A stretch of DNA of 64,000 bases from Leifsonia sp. PS1209 (GTDB lineage: Bacteria > Actinomycetota > Actinomycetes > Actinomycetales > Microbacteriaceae). The notes below the pieces were generated by a model. The model worked only from the letters and a program-made list of their open reading frames with translations. It was not told where the DNA came from and ran no database searches. Position 1 is the first letter of the stretch. Each line of letters opens with the position of its first letter. Shown here in pieces: positions 26,103 to 34,130 of this stretch. Location: positions 930,001 to 994,000 of the forward strand of contig NZ_CP051154.1 in assembly GCF_012317045.1 (NCBI RefSeq). The letters run 5' to 3'. Both the position numbers and the translations under genes were made by a program.

Positions 26103-26789
26103 ATGAGCATGGTGCAGGAGGAACTCGGACTCCGCGAGCGGAAGCGCCTGGCGACCAGGCGCGCGATCCAGCTGGCCGCCCTCGAACTCGCCAGCGAGCG
26201 CGGTTTCGACCGGGTGACCATCGACGAGATCAGCCACGCGGCGAACGTGTCTCCACGGACGTTCTTCAACTACTTCCCGTCGAAGGAGTCCGCCATCATC
26301 GGCGAGCTCCCCGAGCTGCCGGATGAGGAGCGCATCGAACGCTTCATCGACGCCGGGCCGGACGAGCCCATCCTCGACGGCATCAGCGAACTCCTGATCG
26401 CGGCGATCGACACGATCGAACTCACCGACGGCGATCCAGGGGGAGCAGAGCCGGCGGACGCCACCAGGAGCGTTCACGAGCTCCACGCGCTCCGCAGGGC
26501 CCTCCTCAAAGACAACCCGGAGCTCTTCGCCCAGCGCATGGCGAGCATGCACCAATTCGAAGACGCTCTCAGCGCCATCGTGCAGCGCCGCCTCGCCCAC
26601 GACGATCCCGAGCTCGCTGACGAGCACGAAGCGCTGCACCAGCGCGCCAGGCTCGTCACGTACGTCTCCTTCGCCGGGATGCGCCACGCCTGGTCGTGCT
26701 GGGCGGACCACGGAGGCGTCGAGCCGCTGGCCGACCGCCTCCGCAGCTCGTTCGCGCAGCTGCAGGCGCTCGGCACCCAGGTGCGCTGA
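26103..26789 (+). CDS. TetR-family transcriptional regulator
   Basis: A 228-residue regulator. The N-terminal helix-turn-helix is clear: LGLRERKRLATRRAIQLAALELASERGFDRVTIDEISHAANVSPRTFFNYFPSKESAI (about residues 8-65). The C-terminal ligand domain is of the MftR-like size with no recognisable signature. There is no Shine-Dalgarno sequence in front of the ATG, in line with a leaderless transcript. Its target is not obvious: the upstream neighbours are housekeeping genes on the same strand and tRNA-Thr follows, so it may act only on itself and distant genes. Confidence 0.9.
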   Translation: MSMVQEELGLRERKRLATRRAIQLAALELASERGFDRVTIDEISHAANVSPRTFFNYFPSKESAIIGELPELPDEERIERFIDAGPDEPILDGISELLIAAIDTIELTDGDPGGAEPADATRSVHELHALRRALLKDNPELFAQRMASMHQFEDALSAIVQRRLAHDDPELADEHEALHQRARLVTYVSFAGMRHAWSCWADHGGVEPLADRLRSSFAQLQALGTQVR

Positions 26790-26872
26790 GCCGCAATCTC
26801 AGATGGTCAGTGGCACCCTCCAACATCGGGTAAGCTATCTGACTGTGCGTTACGCCCCCGGGCGAGACCCAC

Positions 26873-26948
26873 GCCGCCCTAGCTCAGTCGGCAGAGCATC
26901 TCACTCGTAATGAGAAGGTCAAGGGTTCGATTCCCTTGGGCGGCTCCA
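26873..26948 (+). tRNA. tRNA-Thr (anticodon CGT)
   Basis: Cloverleaf with acceptor GCCGCCC pairing with GGGCGGC, D-arm GCTC-AGTCGGCA-GAGC, anticodon arm TCTCA-CTCGTAA-TGAGA (anticodon CGT), and T-arm AAGGG-TTCGATT-CCCTT. The mature sequence runs to T26945 and CCA is encoded at 26946-26948. Confidence 0.97.
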
Positions 26949-26950
26949 CC

Positions 26951-26983
26951 AGCCCCGTCCCGCAGGACGGGGCTTCTTCTTTT
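26951..26983 (+). terminator. Rho-independent terminator of tRNA-Thr
   Basis: AGCCCCGTCC (26951-26960) pairs perfectly with GGACGGGGCT (26965-26974) around CGCA and is followed by TCTTCTTTT. Confidence 0.92.
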
Positions 26984-27233
26984 GCCTCGCACCAGAAATC
27001 CGTGCCAGCACGGGGTCAACCGGGCTGTCTGAGGCGTACTCTGGTCGGAAGTTGAGAAACATTCAGGTTTGGTGAGGCCGAGAGCCCGCCGAACTCGTGG
27101 CCGGTGCGGTGCTCGACGAGAGCGACGCCGAAGCGCGAACCCGAAACTTCACATCTGCCCGCCGCTTCGCCGAGCCGCCGGGCACATCCCGCACTGCCCG
27201 CAGCGCGAGACGACAAGCCTGCCCGAGGTTGTC
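26984..27233 (+). other. 250-base intergenic leader with no gene seen
   Basis: This region lies between the tRNA-Thr terminator and the secreted propeller protein. It is GC-rich in its second half and could form structure, but I could not match it to any riboswitch I know (the c-di-AMP ydaO consensus was considered and not found). GTTGAGAAACATTCAGG near 27051-27067 is the least GC-rich stretch and may hold the promoter. Confidence 0.4.
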
Positions 27234-29789
27234 ATGAGCATTTTCCGCACGTCCAGGTCCCGAGGTCTCGGTATCGCCGCGTCCGTCGTGACGGCGATCG
27301 GTCTCGTCTTCGGAGGGCTGGTGATCGCCGGCCCGGCCAACGCGGACACCATGCCTCCCGACCCGACCAATCCGGCCACGCCGCCGACCGTCGGGGCGGA
27401 TGCGCTGCCGACGACGCAGATCGACGGCGTCGCCTGGGCGCAGACCGTCGTCGGGAACACCGTCTACGTCGCCGGCAAGTTCAGCACCGCGCGCCCCGCA
27501 GGGTCGCCGGCCGGGTCGAACACGACTCCGCGAAGCAACCTGCTCGCGTACAACATCACCACCGGCGCGCTCATCACCTCCTTCAACGTGCCGCTGAACG
27601 CGCAGGCGCTGGCTGTCGCGGCAACACCGGACGGGAGCCGCGTGTACGTCGGTGGCGACTTCACCACGGCGGGTGGGGGCAACTACTACCGCATCGTGGC
27701 GATCAGCACGGCGACCGGACAGATCGTCAGCTCGTTCCGGCCGATCATGGAGAGCCAGGTCCGCGCGCTCGCTGCGACCAACACGGCGGTCTACGCGGGA
27801 GGCACGTTCTCGAGCGTGAACGGCACGAGCCGGGGCTACATTGCCAAGATCGACGCATCCAACGGCTCGTTGATGACCGGCTGGACCGCGAGCGCCGACT
27901 ACGTCGTGGATGCGCTGGCCGTCAGCCCGGACGGCAGCAAAGTGTATGCGGGCGGCCGCTTCAAGAACGTGAACGGCAGCGCCCACTACGGCCTGGCCAT
28001 GCTCACGGGGACGACAGGGACCGCCCTGCCCTTCCCCGCCAACAGCGTGGTCAGGGATGCGGGAACGCAGGCCGGGATCACCACCCTGGTCGCGACAGCC
28101 GACCGCATCTACGGCGCCGGGTACGTGTTCGGTTCCGGCGGCAATCTGGAGGGCAGTTTCGCGGCCGACGCGAACTCGGGAGCCCTCATCTGGCTGGAGG
28201 ATTGCCACGGCGACACGTACTCGGTCTACCCGCTCGGTGACGCGCTCTACGCCGTCGGCCATCCGCACGACTGCCGGAACGTCGGCGGATACCCGGAGAC
28301 CAACCCGCGCACCTTCCACCACTCCATCGCGTTCTCGAAGGCGAGGACGGGCACGCTCACGAACGACGGCAACCGCAGCTACTTCAACTTCAGCGGCCAG
28401 CCGTCGCCGACGCTGCTGAACTGGTTCCCCGACTACGTGACCGGTTCGTACACCGGCCAGGGGCAGGCCGCGTGGAGCCTGGCGGGCAACAGTCAGTACC
28501 TCGCGGTCGGTGGTGAATTCCCGTTCGTCAACGGTGTCGCCCAGTATGGGCTCACCCGGTACGCGTTCGACAGCGTCGTGCGCAGCAAGGTCGGGCCGAA
28601 CAACAACACCGCCGCCACGCCGAACGCCACCTCGCCCGCCGCAGGGCAGGCCAGGATCACCTGGACATCGACGTACGACCAGGACAACACCAACCTGAAC
28701 TACAAGCTCGTCCGCGACGGCAACACCGCCAGCCCCGTCTACCAGACCAACCAGCTGTCGACGTTCTGGAACCGTCCGGCGATGGGCTTCACCGACAGTG
28801 GGCTCGCCGGGGGCAGCCAGCACACCTATCGCCTCTATGTGACGGATCCGGACGGCAACCAGATCAACCGCACGGGCAACACGGTGACCATCGCGGGCGG
28901 AGGAGCGAACCAGAACCCGGTCGCGTCGTTCGTGGTGACGCCGAACGGGCTGTCCGTGTCCGTCGACGGCAGCGCATCCAGTGATCCGGATGGCTCCATC
29001 GCCTCGTACGCGTGGACGTTCGGCGACGGAGGCACGGCGACGGGCGCCACGGCAGGCCACACCTACGCTGCCGCCGGCACGTACACGGTCGCCCTCACGG
29101 TGACGGACAACAGGGGCGGCCAGGCCAGCACCTCCAAGTCGGTGACGGTCACGGCGGCAACCGGCAGCACGGTGGCACGGGATGCGTTCGAACGGTCGGT
29201 CGCGAGCGGCTGGGGCACCGCGGATGTCGGCGGCGCCTGGACGGGCGCGGGGGTCACCTCCGCGTACACCGTCGCCTCCGGGACCGGGCAGATGATCGTG
29301 CCGGCCGGGAACACCAAGACGGAGACGCTGAACGCGGTGTCGTCGAACAGGACGGACACGACGGTGACCTTCACCACCGATGTCGCGTCGTCGGGTGGCG
29401 GGATCTTCGTCTCCGCCATCGGACGCCAGGTCGGTTCCGTCGGCTACGAGGGCCGCGCTTGGATCAGCTCGAGCGGGGCCGTGCAGGTGCAGCTGCTGCA
29501 GAGCGGCAACACCCTGCAGGCCGTGCCGGTCTCCGGGCTGACATACTCGGCGGGCCAGCAGCTCTCGCTGCGCGTCCAGGTGTTCGGCACGTCGCCGACC
29601 ACCGTGCGTGCGAAGCTCTGGCCGGCCATCCAGGCCGAGCCCGCCGCCTGGCAGGCGAGCGTGACGGACGCGACCGCCGCCCTCCAGGCGAACGGCGCCG
29701 TCGGCCTGCGCGTGTACGTGTCGGCGGCGGCGACGCTCACCCCGGTGACCACCCGGTTCGACAACTACGCTGTGGCGGTCGTTCCGTGA
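27234..29789 (+). CDS. Secreted beta-propeller protein with PKD domain
   Basis: An 851-residue exported protein. The signal peptide spans about residues 1-37 and ends at ANA before DTMPPD. Residues 50-440 hold repeated units of the delta-60/Kelch-like type (GSRVYVGGDFTTAGGG, AVYAGGTFSSVNG, KVYAGGRFKNVNG), probably a beta-propeller. A fibronectin-like segment follows, then a PKD domain (NPVASFVVTPNGLSVSVDGS; SYAWTFGDGG; TYTVALTVTD) and a C-terminal lectin/LamG-like sandwich of about 200 residues. The start ATG 27234 has GAGG six bases upstream. No catalytic motif is visible, which suggests a cell-surface or matrix-binding role. The stop overlaps the acyltransferase start (GTGA). Confidence 0.85.
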   Translation: MSIFRTSRSRGLGIAASVVTAIGLVFGGLVIAGPANADTMPPDPTNPATPPTVGADALPTTQIDGVAWAQTVVGNTVYVAGKFSTARPAGSPAGSNTTPRSNLLAYNITTGALITSFNVPLNAQALAVAATPDGSRVYVGGDFTTAGGGNYYRIVAISTATGQIVSSFRPIMESQVRALAATNTAVYAGGTFSSVNGTSRGYIAKIDASNGSLMTGWTASADYVVDALAVSPDGSKVYAGGRFKNVNGSAHYGLAMLTGTTGTALPFPANSVVRDAGTQAGITTLVATADRIYGAGYVFGSGGNLEGSFAADANSGALIWLEDCHGDTYSVYPLGDALYAVGHPHDCRNVGGYPETNPRTFHHSIAFSKARTGTLTNDGNRSYFNFSGQPSPTLLNWFPDYVTGSYTGQGQAAWSLAGNSQYLAVGGEFPFVNGVAQYGLTRYAFDSVVRSKVGPNNNTAATPNATSPAAGQARITWTSTYDQDNTNLNYKLVRDGNTASPVYQTNQLSTFWNRPAMGFTDSGLAGGSQHTYRLYVTDPDGNQINRTGNTVTIAGGGANQNPVASFVVTPNGLSVSVDGSASSDPDGSIASYAWTFGDGGTATGATAGHTYAAAGTYTVALTVTDNRGGQASTSKSVTVTAATGSTVARDAFERSVASGWGTADVGGAWTGAGVTSAYTVASGTGQMIVPAGNTKTETLNAVSSNRTDTTVTFTTDVASSGGGIFVSAIGRQVGSVGYEGRAWISSSGAVQVQLLQSGNTLQAVPVSGLTYSAGQQLSLRVQVFGTSPTTVRAKLWPAIQAEPAAWQASVTDATAALQANGAVGLRVYVSAAATLTPVTTRFDNYAVAVVP

Positions 29790-31051
29790 CGTCGGCTCCG
29801 GGCGAGGGGGCGCCCGAAGCCGCGCACGGGGCGGCACCGGCGGCGACCGGTCATCGGTACCGCTCCCTCGATGGCCTCCGCGGGGTCGCCGCCCTGTCTG
29901 TGGTGCTCTATCACGCACTGCTCGTGGTGCCGGCGGTCTCCGTGCTCTACATCGAGAAGTCGGATGCGACGCCGCTGACCCCGGAATGGTGGCTGTTCCG
30001 CACGCCGTTACGACTGGTCATGCCCGGGCACGAGGCCGTGCTGATCTTCTTCGTGCTCTCCGGTTTCGTGCTCACTCTTCCGCTGCTGACGCACCGGCAG
30101 AGTCCGAGGCGCATCCTGGCGTACTACGGCAGGCGCATCCTGAGGCTGTACGTCCCGGTGTGGGGTGCCGTGGCGTTCGCGCTGCTGTTGGCCGTGGCCG
30201 TGCCGCGCGACCCATCGGTGGGGAGCAGCTGGCTGGCCACCCACCTCCCTCCGACCTTCTCGGCGGTGTGGCACGACCTGGTGCTGGTGCTCGGCACCTC
30301 CAACCTCGACAGCCCGCTGTGGTCGCTGACCTGGGAAGTGTGGTTCTCGCTGCTGCTCCCCGTGATGTTCGTGCTGCTGAAGGTCGCCCGCGTGCACGAC
30401 TGGTGGCTGGGCGGCATCGCATTGCTCATCGCCCTGTCCGCCGTCTCGCGCTTCCCGGCCGTGCTCGACGCGCTCCCGCTGTCGTGGCTGACCGGAGGGA
30501 TGCTGCAGTACCTGCCGGTGTTCGGGATCGGGATGATCGTCGCCTCGCGGCGGGAGACGATCACGCGGCTGGCCACGCGCATCCGGAGCTGGTGGCCGGT
30601 GATCGCGGGAGCGCTGCTGCTGATGATCTCCCCGAGCCTCGTGCCGACGGGCGCGGTGTACACGCCGGTGTCCGCGGCGCTCGCCGCTGTGAGCCTGATC
30701 GGGGTGGCCGGGGTGGTCTTCATCGCGCTCGAAGCCCCGGCAAGGCGGGTGCTGGAGACCCGGCCGGTGCAGTGGGCGGGCACGCGCTCGTTCAGTGTGT
30801 ACCTCATCCACGAGCCGATCCTGGTGGCTGCCGCGCTGGTCACCAGGGCGGACGCATGGCTGCCCTGGCTGTTCGTCGCGCTGGCGCTGCTGCCGGTGAT
30901 CCTGCTGGCGGCGGAGGGGTTCTACCGGGTGGTCGAGCGGCCGTCGATGCTGCTGTCGCAGCGGGTCGGGCGGGCGATCCTGGCGTGGCCGGCCGCGAGA
31001 CGGCGCGTGCAGTCAACGCTGGACAAGCCCATCCGGGATGTGTCGGCCTAG
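29786..31051 (+). CDS. Acyltransferase 3 family integral membrane protein
   Basis: A 421-residue membrane O-acyltransferase of the OafA/NodX type. It begins in the standard way, RYRSLDGLRGVAALSVVLYHALL, and continues with about ten hydrophobic helices, including HEAVLIFFVLSGFVLTLPLL (the FFVLSGF signature), YYGRRILRLYVPVWGAV and LWSLTWEVWFSLLLPVMFVL (the SLxxEvwFY-like block). Such enzymes transfer acetyl or succinyl groups to sugars of surface polymers. The GTG start overlaps the propeller gene, so the two products are probably made together; modification of a surface glycan linked to the propeller protein is an inference. Confidence 0.92.
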   Translation: MTSAPGEGAPEAAHGAAPAATGHRYRSLDGLRGVAALSVVLYHALLVVPAVSVLYIEKSDATPLTPEWWLFRTPLRLVMPGHEAVLIFFVLSGFVLTLPLLTHRQSPRRILAYYGRRILRLYVPVWGAVAFALLLAVAVPRDPSVGSSWLATHLPPTFSAVWHDLVLVLGTSNLDSPLWSLTWEVWFSLLLPVMFVLLKVARVHDWWLGGIALLIALSAVSRFPAVLDALPLSWLTGGMLQYLPVFGIGMIVASRRETITRLATRIRSWWPVIAGALLLMISPSLVPTGAVYTPVSAALAAVSLIGVAGVVFIALEAPARRVLETRPVQWAGTRSFSVYLIHEPILVAAALVTRADAWLPWLFVALALLPVILLAAEGFYRVVERPSMLLSQRVGRAILAWPAARRRVQSTLDKPIRDVSA

Positions 31052-31220
31052 TTCGTGGTAAATAGCGCCGTATGGGGGGCTGGTGCGCCTCATCTGACGC
31101 GTCGTGTTCCATCATGTCTCGGCGTACGGCAGTGGCAACCCACCCCGCGGGGCTGTGGACTTCGTGGCCTGACGACGGTAATGGTGGCCACCCGACGAGA
31201 GACTGGGGTAATATCAATTC
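31052..31220. other. Intergenic region, no gene seen
   Basis: There is no ORF with a ribosome-binding site or convincing codon pattern here on either strand. GC content falls towards the 3' end, where a near-consensus promoter begins at 31221. Confidence 0.5.
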
Positions 31221-31249
31221 TTGACGTGAGATAACTCAACAAATATGAT
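31221..31249 (+). promoter_or_regulatory. Near-consensus sigma-70-type promoter
   Basis: TTGACG (31221-31226) and TATGAT (31244-31249) are separated by exactly 17 bases in an AT-rich stretch unlike the rest of the window. It points at the small peptide and membrane protein genes downstream. The predicted start of transcription is near 31256. Confidence 0.75.
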
Positions 31250-31304
31250 AAATTGCAACGCTTAGCCCATGGTGTTGATTTGCGCCCCGGACCGGAAGAA
31301 GTGT

Positions 31305-31373
31305 ATGTCAAACGAGCGGGAATGCGGCGCATCGGACTGTCCGGACCGCACGAGTAAGACCACGGGCGAATGA
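31305..31373 (+). CDS. Putative 22-residue two-cysteine peptide
   Basis: A short frame encoding a hydrophilic peptide that starts MSNERECGASDC and ends TSKTTGE. GGAAGAA four bases before the ATG is a good ribosome-binding site. The stop TGA overlaps the ATG of the next gene (ATGA), a coupling arrangement that argues for translation. An in-frame ATG at 31269 would give 34 residues with four cysteines, but it lacks a ribosome-binding site. It could be a secreted or modified peptide, a toxin-like peptide or a leader peptide that controls the downstream gene. I do not recognise it. Confidence 0.45.
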   Translation: MSNERECGASDCPDRTSKTTGE

Positions 31374-31762
31374 CCCGTTCAGCGGTCGTTTGGGTGAGGC
31401 TCTTCGAACTGCAACGGGAAGCGGTCTCCCGGGCCGCGTCAACGCGCCGTGACGCCCTCGGGATCGTCTTGCTGGCGTCGATCGCCTCGGCTGCTGCCGG
31501 GGTCGGTGACATGTGGTTCCTCGTCGTCGGCTTTATCGTTCCTGAAGTCGCGTATGCGTGCACGTTCATGGTTAAGCAAATCGGTGCGCGAGTCCTGGTT
31601 GAAAGCCAGGTTGCTCTCTACCCCTGCGCGCTCATCTTGGTTGGAATGTCACGGGTCGATGGGGCACCGACCGACTTCTTGCTTTCAGCAGGGGCTGGTT
31701 GGCTACTGCGGATAGGGATCCAGAGGTTGGTGGGAAGGGATAACCCCTCCGTCGCAGAGTGA
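31370..31762 (+). CDS. Uncharacterised small membrane protein
   Basis: A 130-residue protein I cannot assign to a family. After a basic amphipathic N-terminus (about 1-28) it has hydrophobic stretches at about 29-45 (ALGIVLLASIASAAAGV), 48-66 (MWFLVVGFIVPEVAYACTF), 80-95 (VALYPCALILVG) and 103-117 (FLLSAGAGWLLRIGI), so four membrane helices are likely. Codon use is less GC-biased than its neighbours (GTT, TTG and CAA are common), suggesting a recent arrival or relaxed selection. There is no Shine-Dalgarno sequence of its own; it is probably translated by coupling to the 22-residue frame. A role as immunity or partner protein for that peptide is speculation. Confidence 0.6.
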   Translation: MTRSAVVWVRLFELQREAVSRAASTRRDALGIVLLASIASAAAGVGDMWFLVVGFIVPEVAYACTFMVKQIGARVLVESQVALYPCALILVGMSRVDGAPTDFLLSAGAGWLLRIGIQRLVGRDNPSVAE

Positions 31763-31794
31763 CGTTGGTGAACGCAGTCACTACCCGATCCGGA

Positions 31795-31823
31795 TTCGCT
31801 CTCCCAGTAAACGCAGGTAATAT
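31795..31823 (+). promoter_or_regulatory. Putative leaderless promoter of the D-Ala-D-Ala carboxypeptidase gene
   Basis: TTCGCT (31795-31800), a 17-base spacer, and TAATAT (31818-31823). The ATG at 31830 is where transcription would start, and no ribosome-binding site precedes it, so the mRNA is probably leaderless. Confidence 0.5.
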
Positions 31824-31829
31824 ACCCGG

Positions 31830-33455
31830 ATGCGCGAATCGGACCAGCCCGATATTGGCATGCCGGACGGCTCTGAGCCGGAATCGGCCGACACCCCCGC
31901 CACCATCGTTCCCCCAGCGGACTCGGCATCGCCGAGCGATCCCGCCACCGCGTCGACCCGTGCGGCCAGGCGCTCGGAGGAGCGCGCAGGGTCGGGCGCA
32001 GGCGTCGGCGCCGGTGCGGCCGCCGCCTTCGGCGGCGTGCTCGCTGCGATCAGGAACCACCCGAAGGCGTGGATCATCGCCGGGGCATCCGCTGCGTTCG
32101 TCATCCTCGGCGCAGGATCGGTGGCCCTCGGGGCTACCGTCGGCTCGCCCGCAGAGGCGGCCGCCGTCCCGACCCACAGCGCGACCCCGACTCCCACGCC
32201 CACCCCGACCAAGAGCGCCGACCCTGTGCGTCCCGTCCCCGCCAACCAGCCGGCGGCGAGCCGCGTGCGCACCTGCTCCGTCGCCGGGCTGTCGCAGGAC
32301 GGCAGGCTCGGCAACCTCGAAGCCCAGGTGGTGGATGCGCGCACCGGCGAGGTCGTCTTCGACAGGAACGGCGGAAAGCCGGGACCCACCGCGAGCGTGC
32401 TGAAGACGCTCACCTCCGCTGCCGCTCTGCAGGTGCTCGGCCCCGACTATCGGGTGGCGACCACCGTGGTCAAGGGAAGCGCGCCCGGCCAGATCGTCAT
32501 CGTCGGCGGGGGAGACGTCACGCTCTCCCGGCTGCCGGACGGGCAGGCGTCGTTCTACACCGGCGCCCCGAAGATCCAGGATCTCGCGATCCAGGTCAAC
32601 CAGGCGATGGGCGGCCAGCCCATCACCTCGATCGTCACGGACACGTCGCTGTTCGGCGGCCCGGTCTGGCAGCCGAGCTGGGACGAGCGCGAGGAGCGCG
32701 TCGTCGAAGGCTCGACCTCGTACATCACGGCGCTGCAGGTGGACGGCGACAGGGACGACCCCACCGCCGTCGAGTCCCCGCGCAGCACCGACCCCGTCGC
32801 CCGCGCCGTGCAGTACTTCCAGCAGTACCTCGGCACGAACGTCCCGGTCAGCGCAGGGACAGCCCCGGCGGGGGCCCCGCAGCTCGCGGCCGTGCAGTCG
32901 CAGCCGGTGACCACGCTGATCGACCAGGCGATGCGCGTCTCCGACAACACGATCATGGAGGAGCTGGCCAGGCTCGTCGCGATCAAGACGGGCGCTGGCA
33001 ACACGTTCGATGCCGAGAACGCCGGGGTGCTCGCCGCGCTGAAGCCGTACGGGATCGACACCACGGGCATCCACATCGCCGACGGGTCGGGGCTCAGCGC
33101 GGACAACGCCGTGCCGCCGTCGTACCTGACGCAGCTGTTCATCAAGGTGCTCAACAAGCAGAACGGGCTCGGCGTCGTCTACGACGGCCTGCCGGTCGCC
33201 GGGCAGTCCGGCACGCTCGGGCCGGGATACAGCAGGTTCACCGGAGCGAACTCGGTCGCCAGGGGAGCCGTGCTCGCCAAGACCGGGTGGATCGACAACG
33301 GGTACACGCTGTCCGGGATCATCAACGCGGCGGACGGCACCCCGCTCACGTTCGCGGTGTTCGCACTCGGCAATGTGGGAGACAATGCCAAGCAGGCGAT
33401 CGACACGCTCGTCACCGGCTTCTACAAGTGCGGCGGCAACCTCTCCAACCAGTGA
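31830..33455 (+). CDS. dacB: D-alanyl-D-alanine carboxypeptidase/endopeptidase, PBP4 (DacB) family
   Basis: A 541-residue class C PBP that trims or cleaves peptidoglycan cross-links. A long cytoplasmic acidic/proline N-terminus precedes one membrane helix (WIIAGASAAFVILGAGSVALGA, about residues 82-103) and a threonine/proline linker. The catalytic motifs are SxxK as SVLK in GPTASVLKTLTSAAAL, SxN as SDN in MRVSDNTIMEELARL and KTG in VLAKTGWIDNGYTLSGI. The domain between the first two motifs is typical of PBP4. The start has no ribosome-binding site (see the promoter entry). Nicotinamidase follows after 11 bases. Confidence 0.92.
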   Translation: MRESDQPDIGMPDGSEPESADTPATIVPPADSASPSDPATASTRAARRSEERAGSGAGVGAGAAAAFGGVLAAIRNHPKAWIIAGASAAFVILGAGSVALGATVGSPAEAAAVPTHSATPTPTPTPTKSADPVRPVPANQPAASRVRTCSVAGLSQDGRLGNLEAQVVDARTGEVVFDRNGGKPGPTASVLKTLTSAAALQVLGPDYRVATTVVKGSAPGQIVIVGGGDVTLSRLPDGQASFYTGAPKIQDLAIQVNQAMGGQPITSIVTDTSLFGGPVWQPSWDEREERVVEGSTSYITALQVDGDRDDPTAVESPRSTDPVARAVQYFQQYLGTNVPVSAGTAPAGAPQLAAVQSQPVTTLIDQAMRVSDNTIMEELARLVAIKTGAGNTFDAENAGVLAALKPYGIDTTGIHIADGSGLSADNAVPPSYLTQLFIKVLNKQNGLGVVYDGLPVAGQSGTLGPGYSRFTGANSVARGAVLAKTGWIDNGYTLSGIINAADGTPLTFAVFALGNVGDNAKQAIDTLVTGFYKCGGNLSNQ

Positions 33456-33466
33456 CGGAGGCCATC

Positions 33467-34048
33467 ATGGGCAAGGCTCTGTTCATCATCGACGTGCAGA
33501 ACGACTTCACGGAGGGCGGCGCCCTGGGCGTCGACGGCGGCGCTGCGGTGGCCGCGGGGATCACCCGCTACCTCGCCGAGCACGCCTCCGAGTATGCGGA
33601 GATCTTCGCCAGCCGCGACTGGCACGACGCCGACAACGACAACGGCGGGCACTTCGCGACGGAGGCGTCCCCGGACTTCGTCGTCACCTGGCCGCAGCAC
33701 TGCGTGGCGGGCACGACGGGCGCCGAATACCACCCGGCGCTCGACACCTCTGCGGTGACGTTCCACATCCGGAAGGGCCAGGGCGTCCCGGCGTACTCGA
33801 TCTTCGAGGGGCACACCGAGGCGGGGTCGAGCGTGCACAACCTGCTCGACGAGCACGGCATCGACCAGATCGACGTCGTCGGCATCGCGACCGACTACTG
33901 CGTGCGGGCGTCTGCACTGGATGCGCTGAGCCAGGGTCAGCGCGTCCGCGTGCTCACCGATCTGGTGGCGGGGGTGGCGCCCGCATCGTCGGAGGCGGCG
34001 CTGGCGGAGCTGGCCCACGCGGGAGCGGAGCTCGTCACCGCGGGGTGA
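33467..34048 (+). CDS. pncA: Nicotinamidase (isochorismatase superfamily)
   Basis: A 193-residue hydrolase converting nicotinamide to nicotinate in NAD salvage. The catalytic triad Asp9 (ALFIIDVQNDF), Lys103 (HIRKGQG) and Cys145 (GIATDYCVRASALDAL) is complete. The metal-binding segment SRDWHDADNDNGGHF and VTWPQHCVAGTTGAEYHPAL, both diagnostic of nicotinamidases, are present. GGAGG before the ATG gives a strong start. The enzyme also activates pyrazinamide in mycobacteria; nothing here bears on that. Confidence 0.95.
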   Translation: MGKALFIIDVQNDFTEGGALGVDGGAAVAAGITRYLAEHASEYAEIFASRDWHDADNDNGGHFATEASPDFVVTWPQHCVAGTTGAEYHPALDTSAVTFHIRKGQGVPAYSIFEGHTEAGSSVHNLLDEHGIDQIDVVGIATDYCVRASALDALSQGQRVRVLTDLVAGVAPASSEAALAELAHAGAELVTAG

Positions 34049-34056
34049 TAGCCGGG

Positions 34057-34078
34057 ATGCGGGGTAGCACCCCCGCAT
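34057..34078 (+). terminator. Short hairpin after pncA
   Basis: ATGCGGGG (34057-34064) pairs with CCCCGCAT (34071-34078) around TAGCAC. It has no T-run, so this is a weak or factor-assisted terminator. Confidence 0.45.
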
Positions 34079-34130
34079 TATGCGCGCTAAGCTGATTACT
34101 AACTTGGCTAGCTAATGCGGAGGCGCACTG

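Noticed and set aside
26984..27233. A possible riboswitch in the leader of the secreted propeller protein.
   Set aside because: No match to the consensus features of the c-di-AMP, c-di-GMP, cobalamin or SAM riboswitches that I could check by eye.
34085..34115. A cluster of CTAA/TTAG and GCTAGC words before the MMPL gene that looks like a TetR or MarR operator.
   Set aside because: When aligned with its own reverse complement only the outer TTA/TAA and a few inner bases match; the symmetry is too weak to claim.
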